A DNA stretch of 64,000 nucleotides from Sediminispirochaeta bajacaliforniensis DSM 16054 (GTDB lineage: Bacteria > Spirochaetota > Spirochaetia > DSM-16054 > Sediminispirochaetaceae). Location of the stretch: assembly GCF_000378205.1 (NCBI RefSeq), contig NZ_KB899410.1, forward strand, positions 93,195 through 157,194, read 5' to 3'. The position numbers and the translations under genes are program-made. Within the stretch, counting starts at the first letter, position 1. Each line of letters starts with the position of its first letter. The notes beneath the pieces were generated by a model. That model was given only the letters and a program-made list of their open reading frames with translations, did not search any database and was not told the DNA's origin. Positions 15,331-24,626 of the stretch are shown here, piece after piece.

Positions 15331-17509
15331 TCTACTTTTTCTCCTTTTCCTTTTTCTTTTTTTTATACTGTGGACCTCCGCCCTTTATCCGTCGAGAGAT
15401 ATCGAAACGGCGTCTGTTCGGCTATCCGGCGAGGCGAAGGGAGACGCTCTTTTTTTTGTGGCGATGGACCAGCTGCGTTGTGGGGAACAGATCAATGCGG
15501 AAAATTTCTTCATAAAGGCTTCTAACCTCGCCTCTCCCGAATTCCGGCGGGAAGCACGGTATCGGCTTGGACTGCTGTATTTTGATCAAGCGCAAAAAGC
15601 CTCTGCGGCCGGGAAAAACGGCGAGCAGGCGCGTGCTCTTTTGCACAAGCTTGTGTCGCTTTCCGCCGGAGAGAAAATCGATCCCGATCTTCGGCTGCTC
15701 ACAATGATCAATGAGGCCAGATCCTCACTGGGCCTTTGGATGGATATTCTTGCTTCCATGGGGCAGACTCGTCCCCATGATGCTGACCCTGCATCGTGCC
15801 AAAGCCTCTCTCTCACCTGGGCTCTGGCGCAATATGAGACGGGACAGGAGGCTTCCTCCCTGCTTCAGTCCTTCGTTTCGAATGACGGGGAGCTGACAGG
15901 GGAACGGTTGACCGCGATTATCAATAGCGGCGGCCCTCTTCACCTCTCTCGGGATAGGGCGATACAAGCGATTGCCGATCTTTTGCTGGCTTTGAACGGA
16001 GACAGCAGAAAAGAGGTTCTTTCGACATTTCTTATAGCGATTCGCGATGCCGGTGCAACGATCGCCGGAACTCCCCTGTATCTATCGGCTGTCAGAAGTT
16101 GTGGTTACGGTAGCGACGCGGGGCTCCTGTTCGATCATACGCTTGAGCTTCTTCCTTTTGTAGAGCATGTTCCGGAGCGTAAAGCCGCGCTCCTGGAGGC
16201 CGCCGGCTTTCTGGCAAGAAGAGCCGGACAATACGATGACGCGTTTTCTCTGTTCGACGAGGCGGTGGATAGTGCGACCGAGGTGACCTCCTTCGATTCC
16301 CTGCATATGCAGCGTATGGTGTGGTACCGCTTCGATTCTCTGGTTCACGCTGATCCTCAGAGTGCCGCATCCGCCATTCCTCAACTCCTCGGCAATATGG
16401 TTGATCCCCGTTATTTCGATGATACGCTTGATTCGCTTCTCGATGAACTGCTCCGGCAAAGAGAGTGGCCCCTGATCGATACGATTGCCCGTTCCTTTGG
16501 CAGGGATCTTCCCGCTGCTTCGGCTTCACGGTACTACTATCTGGCCGCCAGAGGTCGCCAGCTTGCTCTTTTGCCCGAGGACGGAATGCAAGAAGCGCTT
16601 TTTCGGCGTATCCTCGATCTGCCTCCTTCCGGGACAACGGCGCGCTATTATCGTATTCTTGCTGCTTCGGCTTTGGAGCGTTTTCCCGATGAAGAGGGGA
16701 CGGATTACGCCTTTTTCTATCCGGCAGCCGAGGCTCGGGATGAGGCTGTACAGGGAGAACCCGCGTTCCCCTGTTGCATGCGAGTTGTGCGGGGACTGCT
16801 CGATCACGGTTTTTCTCTCGAAGCCGAAAAGGAACTGTCTCGCCTGGAGTCTTGCGGTTTTCTTCCTTCCCGGGGTCTCATCATCGACACGGTGAAGGGA
16901 CTTTCCCGTGAGGGGCATCATCTTGAAGCAATCCGCCGTTTCGATCGTTTTGCAAATGAGCGAGGGATAAGCGGCAATGAAGAGCTTCGTATCCTTTATC
17001 CCCGTCCCTTTCGGGCCTATGTGCATGAGGTGACGGAACGAGAAGGCCTTGAGGAGAATCTCTTTTATGCCCTGGTTCGGGAAGAAAGCCATTTTACTCC
17101 CGATATCTACAGTCATGTAGGAGCCGTCGGTTTGAGCCAGTTGATGCCCGCTACAGCGAGGGATGTTGCCGGCAGAATGGGGCTGAAGATTCCCTCGAAT
17201 GAGGATCTTCATGATCCCCGTCTGAATCTTTCCATTGGCGCTTGGTACCTTGCTCACCTTGCCGGGCGTACGGATAATATTTCCGAAGCGCTTTTTGCTT
17301 ATAATGGGGGATTAACACGACTCAGACGCTGGCGTAGTTCGAATAGTGATCTTCCCGATGATCTGTTTGCCGAGACCATCCCCTTTGCCGAAACCCAGTA
17401 TTACGGAAGAAAGCTCCTTGTCTCAACCACCATTTATCGCTATCTTTACCGGGCCGACTCTCCGGAGGGGCCTCTCTGGCCGGTCGATACCTTTTTCCCG
17501 AAACGCTGA
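15248..17509 (+). CDS. Lytic transglycosylase, Slt70-like
   Basis: The enzyme cleaves the glycan strand of peptidoglycan in the periplasm. The ~753-aa product starts with a basic segment and a strong hydrophobic anchor (LLFLLFLFLFFILWTSA), continues with a long helical TPR-like superhelix, and ends with a type 1 SLT domain. That domain has catalytic glutamate in REESHF, GAVGLSQLMPATA, GAWYLAHL and LFAYNGG. The start overlaps the LysM gene by about 80 bases in another frame. The ATG at 15248 has no clear Shine-Dalgarno, and an in-frame TTG near 15297 is possible. Co-expression with the LysM protein suggests joint wall remodelling. Confidence 0.88.
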   Translation: MDKLRKKTTSKIQILSLPSKKYLFRRNSLLFLLFLFLFFILWTSALYPSRDIETASVRLSGEAKGDALFFVAMDQLRCGEQINAENFFIKASNLASPEFRREARYRLGLLYFDQAQKASAAGKNGEQARALLHKLVSLSAGEKIDPDLRLLTMINEARSSLGLWMDILASMGQTRPHDADPASCQSLSLTWALAQYETGQEASSLLQSFVSNDGELTGERLTAIINSGGPLHLSRDRAIQAIADLLLALNGDSRKEVLSTFLIAIRDAGATIAGTPLYLSAVRSCGYGSDAGLLFDHTLELLPFVEHVPERKAALLEAAGFLARRAGQYDDAFSLFDEAVDSATEVTSFDSLHMQRMVWYRFDSLVHADPQSAASAIPQLLGNMVDPRYFDDTLDSLLDELLRQREWPLIDTIARSFGRDLPAASASRYYYLAARGRQLALLPEDGMQEALFRRILDLPPSGTTARYYRILAASALERFPDEEGTDYAFFYPAAEARDEAVQGEPAFPCCMRVVRGLLDHGFSLEAEKELSRLESCGFLPSRGLIIDTVKGLSREGHHLEAIRRFDRFANERGISGNEELRILYPRPFRAYVHEVTEREGLEENLFYALVREESHFTPDIYSHVGAVGLSQLMPATARDVAGRMGLKIPSNEDLHDPRLNLSIGAWYLAHLAGRTDNISEALFAYNGGLTRLRRWRSSNSDLPDDLFAETIPFAETQYYGRKLLVSTTIYRYLYRADSPEGPLWPVDTFFPKR

Positions 17510-17531
17510 CAATACAAGAAGGAGCTAGGAT

Positions 17532-18326
17532 ATGAGTATAGTACAGGCACTTTTTTTGGGTGCATTACAAGGGGTAACCGAATTCCTTCCTGTTTCAAGC
17601 TCAGGACATCTTGCTCTTATGAAATACTTCATGGACCTTGAAGATGTTCCGATACTGTTTGATGTTATTCTTCATGTTGCAACCCTCTTTGTTGTCATAT
17701 GGGTTTTCCGTGCAAGGGTAGGAAGGCTGTTCCTTGCTCTCGGCCATCTGATCACAGGCAAACGGAATGAAGAAGATAATCAGAATTTGCATTTGATTCT
17801 TATCATCCTTGCAGCCACACTGGTAACCGGAGTCCTCGGCCTTTTCCTCGAAGGCCTGGATGTCGGCCGGTTTCCAAGGGCCGTGGCTGCCCTTCTTGTC
17901 GTTACCGGTCTCATATTGCTTGGCGCGAAACGCTTTTCCGGAAATGTCGATTATGAAGGGATCAAGCTTCGGCACGGGCTTTTTACCGGTTTTGCCCAGG
18001 GGCTTGGAGTTCTTCCCGGTATCAGCCGTTCGGGGATTACCATCTCGGCAGCCCTGGCCTCCGGCATGAATCGGGAAAGCGCCGGGGAGTTTTCCTTTCT
18101 TATCAGCTTGCCAGCTATTGCCGGGGCTTTGCTACTCGAACTTCGCGACGTCGGATCTCTGCTGGCGACGGTCCCCCCCTCATCGCTCATTGCCGGTTTC
18201 CTCTCGGCCTTTATCGTCGGCATGGCGAGTCTTGTTTTGCTTTTGCGATTGATTCGGCGGGGAAAGCTTTACTACTTTTCCTTCTATCTCATTCCCGCCG
18301 GTATACTGGGGTTCATTCTTCTATAG
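17532..18326 (+). CDS. uppP: Undecaprenyl-diphosphatase UppP (BacA)
   Basis: This integral membrane enzyme dephosphorylates undecaprenyl diphosphate to recycle the lipid carrier of peptidoglycan and O-antigen synthesis. Overexpression in other bacteria gives bacitracin resistance. The 264-aa product has both signature motifs: GALQGVTEFLPVSSSGHL at the N-terminus and GVLPGISRSGITISAAL near residue 160, plus about eight hydrophobic segments. The ATG follows AAGGAGCTAGGAT. It lies directly downstream of the transglycosylase, keeping cell-wall genes together. Confidence 0.96.
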   Translation: MSIVQALFLGALQGVTEFLPVSSSGHLALMKYFMDLEDVPILFDVILHVATLFVVIWVFRARVGRLFLALGHLITGKRNEEDNQNLHLILIILAATLVTGVLGLFLEGLDVGRFPRAVAALLVVTGLILLGAKRFSGNVDYEGIKLRHGLFTGFAQGLGVLPGISRSGITISAALASGMNRESAGEFSFLISLPAIAGALLLELRDVGSLLATVPPSSLIAGFLSAFIVGMASLVLLLRLIRRGKLYYFSFYLIPAGILGFILL

Positions 18327-18397
18327 CGGACTCAGGCCCCGGCCGTTTCCGCCGATACTAGAAGCGCGAACTATTTGAACGGAAAGGAAGAATAATC

Positions 18398-20824
18398 TTG
18401 CGTTTTTCTAAGCCTACTATGGCAACAGCCATTGTCCTCATACTTGCGGCCGCTTATCTATCTGTTTCCATGGCCCTTTCCACATCAGGGGTCTCTGGTT
18501 GGTTTATCTTTTCCGGCGAGCTCCTTGTCGCCGGTTTCAGGATTGCGGCCTGGTATATCCCCGCTTATCTCTTTTTTTGTGCGGCCCTTTTACTTCGGAA
18601 GGGATTTGCGCCACTTCCCCTCTTCGTTGCAACCGCCGGCGTGGTGCCGATGGTTACCGCAGGATTTTGGCTGCAGCTCATCGAACCGGCACCCCGTTCC
18701 GCGGCTGCGGATGCTTTTCTTTCTCGTTTTGGCTCGGGGGGAAGTTCCTTTATCCTTTTTCTCCTTCTGCTTGCCGAACTCATCGTCATTTACCTTGTCG
18801 CCCAACAGTTATTCTCCGGCCGTACCACGGAAAATTCGGATCGGGAAAAAAAGGATCCCCGCAAGAAGGGTATGATTGCGCTTCCTCAGCCCTCTTCCGA
18901 TGAACCTGAAGCGGAGGCGGAAGACGACGATGCCTGGTGGGAGGAGTTTGAGCGAAGACGGCTTAAGGGGTTTGATACTTCCCCACTGCCTGAGATTTCC
19001 GAAACCCCGGTTCCCACAGATGAGCTTGTGTTGGAAGATGAAGGTGCCGAGGATCAGGAGTATGAGGAGGAGCCTCCTGCCGACTCGAACGATCCGCCGA
19101 ATGATTTGCCTGTTTCATCGGAACCTGAGGAAGATGCCGAGGAGGAAGCTCCCGTCGATCTCAACTTTGCTTCTCTCCGTTCCGACGAAGTATGTTTCGA
19201 AGATGACGAGGAGATAGATGATATCGACCTTGATGAAGAAGACGACGATGAGGACGAGGAGGTCCTTGGTCCCGAGGATGCGGAATATGAGGATGACGAG
19301 GAAGAAGAGGAACACGATGTGCAAGAGGAAATCCTCCCCGTTCCAGCCTCCCACCAGGCAGTGGCACGGAATATCATGCGATATGAGGTGCCCCGGGATG
19401 ATCTTCTCGATGAATATCCCGACAGCAAATATTGGGTGATCGACGAGGCTACCCGGGAGTCCGCCGAAATCCTTAAAGATACCTTGCGGGAGTTCAAGAT
19501 CCAGGCCGAGGTGACCGGTATCAGGAAAGGACCGGTTATCACCATGTTTGAGATTCTTCCTGCGCCTGGGGTCAAGCTTTCGAAGATCGTCAACCTTGCC
19601 GACAACATCGCCCTGCGTCTGGCAGCCAGCCGGGTCAGAATCGTTGCGCCCATACCGGGCAAACATGCGGTAGGAATCGAGGTTCCGAACCGGAAACGGG
19701 CCCTGGTCAGTTTCAAGGAAATGATCGAGGACGAGATCTTTGAAAACTCCGACAAAGAGGTTCCCATCATCCTCGGCAAGGATATCACCGGAGAAACCCA
19801 GATCGTCGATTTGGTACAGACTCCCCACCTTCTGATTGCGGGAGCCACCGGTTCGGGAAAATCGGTCTGCGTTAATTCAATTATCTGTTCGATTTTGTAC
19901 AAGCGGAGCCCCGATGAGGTCAACATGATCCTCATCGACCCGAAGATCGTCGAGTTGAAGCTCTACAACGACATTCCTCACCTCCTGACACCGGTCATCA
20001 CCGAGCCGAAGAAGGCCTTTCAGGCACTCCAGTATTGCCTGTATGAAATGGAGCGCCGTTATGCCCTGCTCGATTCCCTCGGTGTCCGGGATATTCGTTC
20101 CTACAATCGAAAGGTGAAAAAGAAGCGTCTGGCCACCAGACCGCTTCCCTATCTCGTGGTGATCATCGACGAGTTTGCCGACCTCATGGCCACGACGGGA
20201 AAGGAGCTTGAATCAACCCTTGCACGTCTTGCTGCCATGAGCCGGGCGGTGGGTATTCATCTTGTGCTGGCAACCCAGCGTCCCTCCATCGATGTCATCA
20301 CCGGATTGATCAAGGCCAACATTCCAAGTCGGATTGCCTTTATGGTGGCGGGCAAGTTCGATTCCCGAATCATCATAGACGCCGTGGGCGCCGAGAAGCT
20401 GCTGGGGCGCGGCGACATGCTTTTTACCAGCGCATGGGATCCTGTGCCTTCCCGAATTCAGGGTGCTTATCTAAGCGAAGAGGAGGTCGAGCGCATTGCA
20501 GCCTATGTACGGACCCTCGGCGAGCCCGAATATATCGACGACGAAATTTTTATCGACGACGAGGATTCGGATACCCTCTTCGACGGTGGTGGAATCGATG
20601 ATCCGCTCATGGACAAGGCCCTGGAGATCGTTACCACAGCAGGAAAGGCGAGCGCCAGTTACCTGCAGCGCAGACTGAAGATCGGCTACAATCGTGCCGC
20701 ACGACTCGTGGAAGAGATGGAAGAGCGGGGAATCGTCGGACCCCAGAACGGCTCCAAGCCCCGGGAGATTATCCACGTTCCCGATCGTTATCGAGAGGGC
20801 CGGGGTGATGACGAGGAGCAATAG
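18398..20824 (+). CDS. ftsK: DNA translocase FtsK/SpoIIIE
   Basis: FtsK pumps chromosomal DNA through the closing septum. The 808-aa protein has about four N-terminal transmembrane helices, then an extremely acidic linker at ~165-310 with long Asp/Glu runs. The motor domain follows, with Walker A AGATGSGKSVCVNS near residue 485, Walker B LVVIIDEFADLMA near 590 and ATQRPSIDVITG. The C-terminal gamma winged helix (YLQRRLKIGYNRAARLVEEM) reads KOPS-like sites. A TTG start at 18398 after AAAGGAAG is used. The EamA-like gene begins inside the last codons, so ftsK heads a seven-gene coupled run. Confidence 0.95.
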   Translation: MRFSKPTMATAIVLILAAAYLSVSMALSTSGVSGWFIFSGELLVAGFRIAAWYIPAYLFFCAALLLRKGFAPLPLFVATAGVVPMVTAGFWLQLIEPAPRSAAADAFLSRFGSGGSSFILFLLLLAELIVIYLVAQQLFSGRTTENSDREKKDPRKKGMIALPQPSSDEPEAEAEDDDAWWEEFERRRLKGFDTSPLPEISETPVPTDELVLEDEGAEDQEYEEEPPADSNDPPNDLPVSSEPEEDAEEEAPVDLNFASLRSDEVCFEDDEEIDDIDLDEEDDDEDEEVLGPEDAEYEDDEEEEEHDVQEEILPVPASHQAVARNIMRYEVPRDDLLDEYPDSKYWVIDEATRESAEILKDTLREFKIQAEVTGIRKGPVITMFEILPAPGVKLSKIVNLADNIALRLAASRVRIVAPIPGKHAVGIEVPNRKRALVSFKEMIEDEIFENSDKEVPIILGKDITGETQIVDLVQTPHLLIAGATGSGKSVCVNSIICSILYKRSPDEVNMILIDPKIVELKLYNDIPHLLTPVITEPKKAFQALQYCLYEMERRYALLDSLGVRDIRSYNRKVKKKRLATRPLPYLVVIIDEFADLMATTGKELESTLARLAAMSRAVGIHLVLATQRPSIDVITGLIKANIPSRIAFMVAGKFDSRIIIDAVGAEKLLGRGDMLFTSAWDPVPSRIQGAYLSEEEVERIAAYVRTLGEPEYIDDEIFIDDEDSDTLFDGGGIDDPLMDKALEIVTTAGKASASYLQRRLKIGYNRAARLVEEMEERGIVGPQNGSKPREIIHVPDRYREGRGDDEEQ

Positions 20825-21200
20825 AGGAGCGTCGTTAGCTCACTCCTCTCACCGGTCTCATGGAATTGCCTTGGCCGTTCCGCTTCTTCTGCTGACAGCC
20901 GGACAGCTCTCCGCCGCCCTTTCCGGGCGCGCTATTGCATCCGGTGCCTCGCCGTTCAACATCTATACCCTTGCCCTCTACTGTTTCCTCGGCGCACGAG
21001 GCGTCAGTTGGGTACTGATCGTGCGCTATCTTTCCCTTTCCTTTGCCTATCCGGTGATGAGTCTCGGCTACTGCCTGGTGCCCCTTGCCGCCGCACTTTT
21101 TCTCGGTGAAGACTTAAGCTGGGGAACGCTTGCGGGCATGATCCTGGTGACTGCCGGGGTTGCCCTGATCGGTACGGCTGGCAAGAAGGGGCAGGAATGA
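20808..21200 (+). CDS. EamA/SMR-like four-helix membrane protein, first of a pair
   Basis: About 130 aa with four hydrophobic helices after a short basic N-terminus. Stretches such as SFAYPVMSLGYCLVPLAAAL and LAGMILVTAGVALIGT fit the drug/metabolite transporter superfamily in half-length form, as in ArnE/ArnF or small multidrug resistance proteins. The ATG at 20808 lies within the end of ftsK, and its stop overlaps the next gene by four bases. The pair probably forms a heterodimeric flippase or exporter. With a glycosyltransferase next door, a lipid-linked sugar is a plausible cargo; this is inference. Confidence 0.65.
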   Translation: MTRSNRGASLAHSSHRSHGIALAVPLLLLTAGQLSAALSGRAIASGASPFNIYTLALYCFLGARGVSWVLIVRYLSLSFAYPVMSLGYCLVPLAAALFLGEDLSWGTLAGMILVTAGVALIGTAGKKGQE

Positions 21201-21574
21201 ATCTGCTTTTGGCGCTGACGGTTGTGCTATCGGCGGTCGGCCAGCTTTTGACGAAGGCTGGGGCGGATCGTACCCTGCCTGATTCCGATGCTTTGAAGAA
21301 TGTGTTACCTATTGCCGCTGTGAGACGTTTTTTGAGAAAAGCGGCGAACCCTTTCCTTATATGCGGACTTGTGGTGGTGGCTGCTGTTCCCTTTCTTTAT
21401 ACCAGGGCCCTTGCTTCCCTTTCCCTTACCAGGGCGTATGGGGCAACGGGGCTTACCTATCCTCTGGTTATATTCGGGAGTGCCATTATCCTTCGGGAGC
21501 GCATCGGTTTGCGTCACATCGCCGGAGGGCTCTTGATTTTTGCCGGCTTTTTGGTCTGGAATATGTTTCCATGA
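21197..21574 (+). CDS. EamA/SMR-like four-helix membrane protein, second of a pair
   Basis: A 125-aa partner of the preceding protein, also with four hydrophobic segments and the typical LTRAYGATGLTYPLVIFGSA and HIAGGLLIFAGFLVW pattern of the last helices of EamA/SMR proteins. It overlaps both neighbours by four bases (ATGA), so the two halves and the glycosyltransferase/ATP-grasp gene should be made together. The arrangement resembles arnE-arnF, which flip undecaprenyl-phosphate aminoarabinose, but no other arn gene is close except an ArnT-like protein on the opposite strand. Confidence 0.7.
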   Translation: MNLLLALTVVLSAVGQLLTKAGADRTLPDSDALKNVLPIAAVRRFLRKAANPFLICGLVVVAAVPFLYTRALASLSLTRAYGATGLTYPLVIFGSAIILRERIGLRHIAGGLLIFAGFLVWNMFP

Positions 21575-23637
21575 TTAGCGTTGTTATTCCTTCCTATAAT
21601 GGGGCCGCAACCCTTGTGCCCCTTTGCCTCAGCATCACAGACGTTCTGCAGCGCCTTGGCCTCGAGTGGGAGATAATCGTTGTTCTCGACGGCAGCAGCG
21701 ACGAAAGCCGGGATCTTCTTGCTTCCCTCATCGGGGAGGGAATCGTGGATGTGCTTTGCGAGCTTCCCATACGATCGGGACAGCAGCGGGCGACGCTGGA
21801 AGGGATCCTCCGTGGACGGGGATCGTGGTTTCTTACCCTAGACGACGACTTCGGCCACAGACCCGGGGATGTGGAGAAGCTTCTTGCCGTAAAAGAGGGC
21901 GGGGCCGATCTTGTTTTCGGTGTTCCCGAAACGGGAAGAAGGAGTTCCTTGCGGAACCTCGGCAGCAGCCTGCGCAGCACCCTCTTTCACCTTGCCTCCG
22001 GCAGAAAGAAGCTGATACCGTCGAGTTTTCGCCTCTTCTCCAGGAGCTGTGCCCTGTCGCTGTTTCTCGCACCGGTGGCCTGCCGTTATCTTTCGGTGGA
22101 GCTTGTACGCCACTCCCGTAAAGCCGAAAGTCTTCTTCTTACGGCTGGGGGGAATGCTGAGACAGAGACCGAAAGAAAGGCTGAAACGAAGAACGAAAAC
22201 GCCCACTCCTCAGCCCCGGGAACAAGCCGTCATCCTGCATCCTCCCTTGTCCGGGGAACCTTATCCCTGGCAAGCTATCTGTTGCCCTGGCGAAGGGACC
22301 CTCTTTGCTCTTCGAAGCGGGCTCTTCTTGTCGTAGGTGCCGGGGGAGGGCAGCTGGGGCTGATTCGCCGGGCCAAGGAGCGTTCCCTCATCGTTGCGGT
22401 AAGCGACAGGGACAGTTCGGCTCCCGGCGTTTCGGCTGCCGACTATTTTCTTTCCGCCGATACCTTCGACGGAGAACAAAGCATAGCGGCATGCCTCGAT
22501 GCTTTGTGGAAGGGTATCCCCATTCGGGGTGTGGCCACCGCAGGAACGGACCAGCCGGTGCTTACCGTCTCCCTTGTTGCCGACCACTTTTTGCTGCCGG
22601 GGGCCTTGATACCGGAAATCGCCCTTGCGGTTACCAACAAGCGGGTGATGAAGCAGCGCCTGGAGGCGTTGGGTCTGCCGACGCTTCCCTGGAGCCTTGT
22701 CGGCGACAAATCCGCTTCCGCTGCTGATACCGGCTCTGTCCCCACCGTTTTGCCAGGTTTTCCCGCAGTACTCAAACCGGTGGACAGTCAGGGCCAGCGA
22801 GGGGTTGTTCGGGTCGAAAGCAAAGAAGAACTTTATCAAAGGCTGCCGGCAACGCTTGCCTGCAGCAGGGAAGCAAAGGCCATGGTGGAGGCATTTTACC
22901 CTGCGGACGAGGTGACCTTCAGCGGCTGGGTGGAAGAGGGGCGCCTTGTTCCTCTTCTCCTCACGGATCGGGCCACACTCTCCTCCGGTCCCCATATCGG
23001 CATTTGTCCTGCACATCGTTACCCCTCCTGCCATGCAGCCCTCGGCCAGGAGGTGTTTGAGCTATGCGACCGCTTTGTCAGGGGCTTTCCTATTCCCTCC
23101 GGGCCCATCTATGTTCAGCTTCTGGTTGGTGATGAAGGGATAAAGATTAATGAGCTTGCATGCCGGATCGGGGGGGCCTATGAGGAGCTGCTGATCCCCG
23201 CCCTTACCGGGGTCGATATCCTTGATCTTCAGATTGATCTGGCCATGAAGGGAAGCCTGTCGCCGCAAAACCATGATGCTCTGGTGCGTGCCGGAGCTTC
23301 ATGGCCCCCGGAGGGCTTTGCTTCGGTGATCCTTGCCTTTGCGCGGAAAGGGGTGGTACGAAGCATCGGTGAGCTTTCGAAAATTTGTGCCGTGGAGGGG
23401 GTGATAGGCGGAGGGTATCTCCTGGCCCCCGGCCGAAGGATAGGTGAGCTTGAAAACTCCACGGGCCGGGCCGCCTGGGCCGTGGTCCGGGGAGAGAGTG
23501 CCGCCCAGGTAAACAGGAGCGTAGAGGGTGCATATGATGCGCTTGAAGTTATCGGCGATTCGGGGGAGAATCTCATGCAGGATTTACGCAGTTTCGCGCT
23601 CCATCCCGACCCTTTACCCGATTCGGAGGTCTCATGA
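21571..23637 (+). CDS. Fusion of a GT2 glycosyltransferase and an ATP-grasp ligase
   Basis: A 688-aa two-enzyme protein. Residues 1-190 are a family 2 glycosyltransferase of the ArnC/dolichyl-phosphate-mannose-synthase type (MISVVIPSYNGAATLVP, VVLDGSSDESRDLL, WFLTLDDDFGHRPGDVEKL), lacking the usual C-terminal membrane helices. A low-complexity linker (~200-230) leads to a CarB/PurT-like ATP-grasp enzyme at ~255-690, with a nucleotide-fold start LLVVGAGGGQLGLIRRAKE, VTNKRVMKQRLEALGLPT, FPAVLKPVDSQGQRGVV and INELACRIGG near the metal site. ATP-grasp ligases join carboxylates to amines via acyl-phosphates. The protein may therefore build and acylate, for example aminoacylate, a sugar carrier. 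ATGA overlaps couple it to both neighbours. Confidence 0.75.
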   Translation: MISVVIPSYNGAATLVPLCLSITDVLQRLGLEWEIIVVLDGSSDESRDLLASLIGEGIVDVLCELPIRSGQQRATLEGILRGRGSWFLTLDDDFGHRPGDVEKLLAVKEGGADLVFGVPETGRRSSLRNLGSSLRSTLFHLASGRKKLIPSSFRLFSRSCALSLFLAPVACRYLSVELVRHSRKAESLLLTAGGNAETETERKAETKNENAHSSAPGTSRHPASSLVRGTLSLASYLLPWRRDPLCSSKRALLVVGAGGGQLGLIRRAKERSLIVAVSDRDSSAPGVSAADYFLSADTFDGEQSIAACLDALWKGIPIRGVATAGTDQPVLTVSLVADHFLLPGALIPEIALAVTNKRVMKQRLEALGLPTLPWSLVGDKSASAADTGSVPTVLPGFPAVLKPVDSQGQRGVVRVESKEELYQRLPATLACSREAKAMVEAFYPADEVTFSGWVEEGRLVPLLLTDRATLSSGPHIGICPAHRYPSCHAALGQEVFELCDRFVRGFPIPSGPIYVQLLVGDEGIKINELACRIGGAYEELLIPALTGVDILDLQIDLAMKGSLSPQNHDALVRAGASWPPEGFASVILAFARKGVVRSIGELSKICAVEGVIGGGYLLAPGRRIGELENSTGRAAWAVVRGESAAQVNRSVEGAYDALEVIGDSGENLMQDLRSFALHPDPLPDSEVS

Positions 23638-24626
23638 GGTGTGCCCGGCTTTGCATGTTTCTTTTGCCCCTTGCCCTATCCCTCTCTTCCTGCAGCCATG
23701 ATGAACAGCCCCTGCGGGTTGCCGAACAGTACGGCTTAGCCTATGCACCGGTCACCATCGCCAGGGAGCTCGGATTTGTGGAAGAAGCCCTTGCGGAGCT
23801 CGATCATCCCGTGGACCTCCAGTGGCTGCGCCTCGGCAATACCGCAACGATCCGCGAGGCAGCCGTCGCCGGTAGGGTGGACGCCGCCTTTATCGGCATC
23901 CCCCCCTTCCTTATCAGCCGGGCAGGGGGCATGGATTGGAAGATCGCCGGAGGTTTAAATCAGTCGCCTTTGGGCCTTGTCACCTGGCGGGAAGATCTTA
24001 ATAATATCTCCGATTTTGACTCCTCTGACAGGATTGCTCTGCCGCAGCCGGGAAGCATCCAGCACATCCTTCTTGCCATGGCTTCCCGGCGTCTGACCGG
24101 CGATGCCGCCCATTTCGATCGTCAGCTGGTCACCATGAACCATCCCGACGGCATGCAGGCCCTCCTGGCCCGCAGGGAGATCGCAGCACATTTTACCTCC
24201 CCGCCCTACCTCTTTCTGGAGCTCGAAGAGCCGGGGATGAAACAGGTTGTATCGGGCAGAGAATGCTTCGGCGGTCCCTTTACCTTCATCGTCACCGTTG
24301 CCACCAAAGAGCTTGCCGAAGAGCGGCCGAAGGTGTTGGCAGCCTTCATGGATGCAGTTGATCGGGGAATGGCGTACCTGCACAGCAATCCGGAAAAGAG
24401 TGCTGCTCTCCTTGCTCCTATCTATCAGATGGACAGCGACGATGTCCTGGATATGCTCGGTTCCAAGGATCTGGATTATTCACGTGATGTGGTGGGCATC
24501 GAGGAATTTGTCTCTTTTATGAAGGATACCGGTTATCTTCCCGCCGATTTCAACTCAGGCGGGGAGCTTTTTTGGACCACGGCGGTTCTGGATAGCGGTA
24601 CCGGGGCGGGCGGAGGCGATCGGTGA
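23634..24626 (+). CDS. NMT1/SsuA-type ABC substrate-binding lipoprotein
   Basis: A 330-aa lipoprotein with signal peptide and lipobox LSLSSC near residue 20. The mature part follows the ThiY/SsuA/TauA binding-protein pattern: YAPVTIARELGFVEEALAEL, DAAFIGIPPFLISRAGG and ALPQPGSIQHILLAMA. It should bind a small anion or ring compound (sulfonate, nitrate, bicarbonate or pyrimidine-like classes) in the periplasm. It overlaps the fusion gene upstream and the permease gene downstream by four bases each. Its presence in the glycosyltransferase operon is unexplained. Confidence 0.82.
   Translation: MRCARLCMFLLPLALSLSSCSHDEQPLRVAEQYGLAYAPVTIARELGFVEEALAELDHPVDLQWLRLGNTATIREAAVAGRVDAAFIGIPPFLISRAGGMDWKIAGGLNQSPLGLVTWREDLNNISDFDSSDRIALPQPGSIQHILLAMASRRLTGDAAHFDRQLVTMNHPDGMQALLARREIAAHFTSPPYLFLELEEPGMKQVVSGRECFGGPFTFIVTVATKELAEERPKVLAAFMDAVDRGMAYLHSNPEKSAALLAPIYQMDSDDVLDMLGSKDLDYSRDVVGIEEFVSFMKDTGYLPADFNSGGELFWTTAVLDSGTGAGGGDR

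Noticed and set aside
19054-19935. 293-codon minus-strand frame rich in serine
   Set aside because: Shadow of the acidic linker and motor domain of ftsK; serine richness mirrors GAC/GAG codons.
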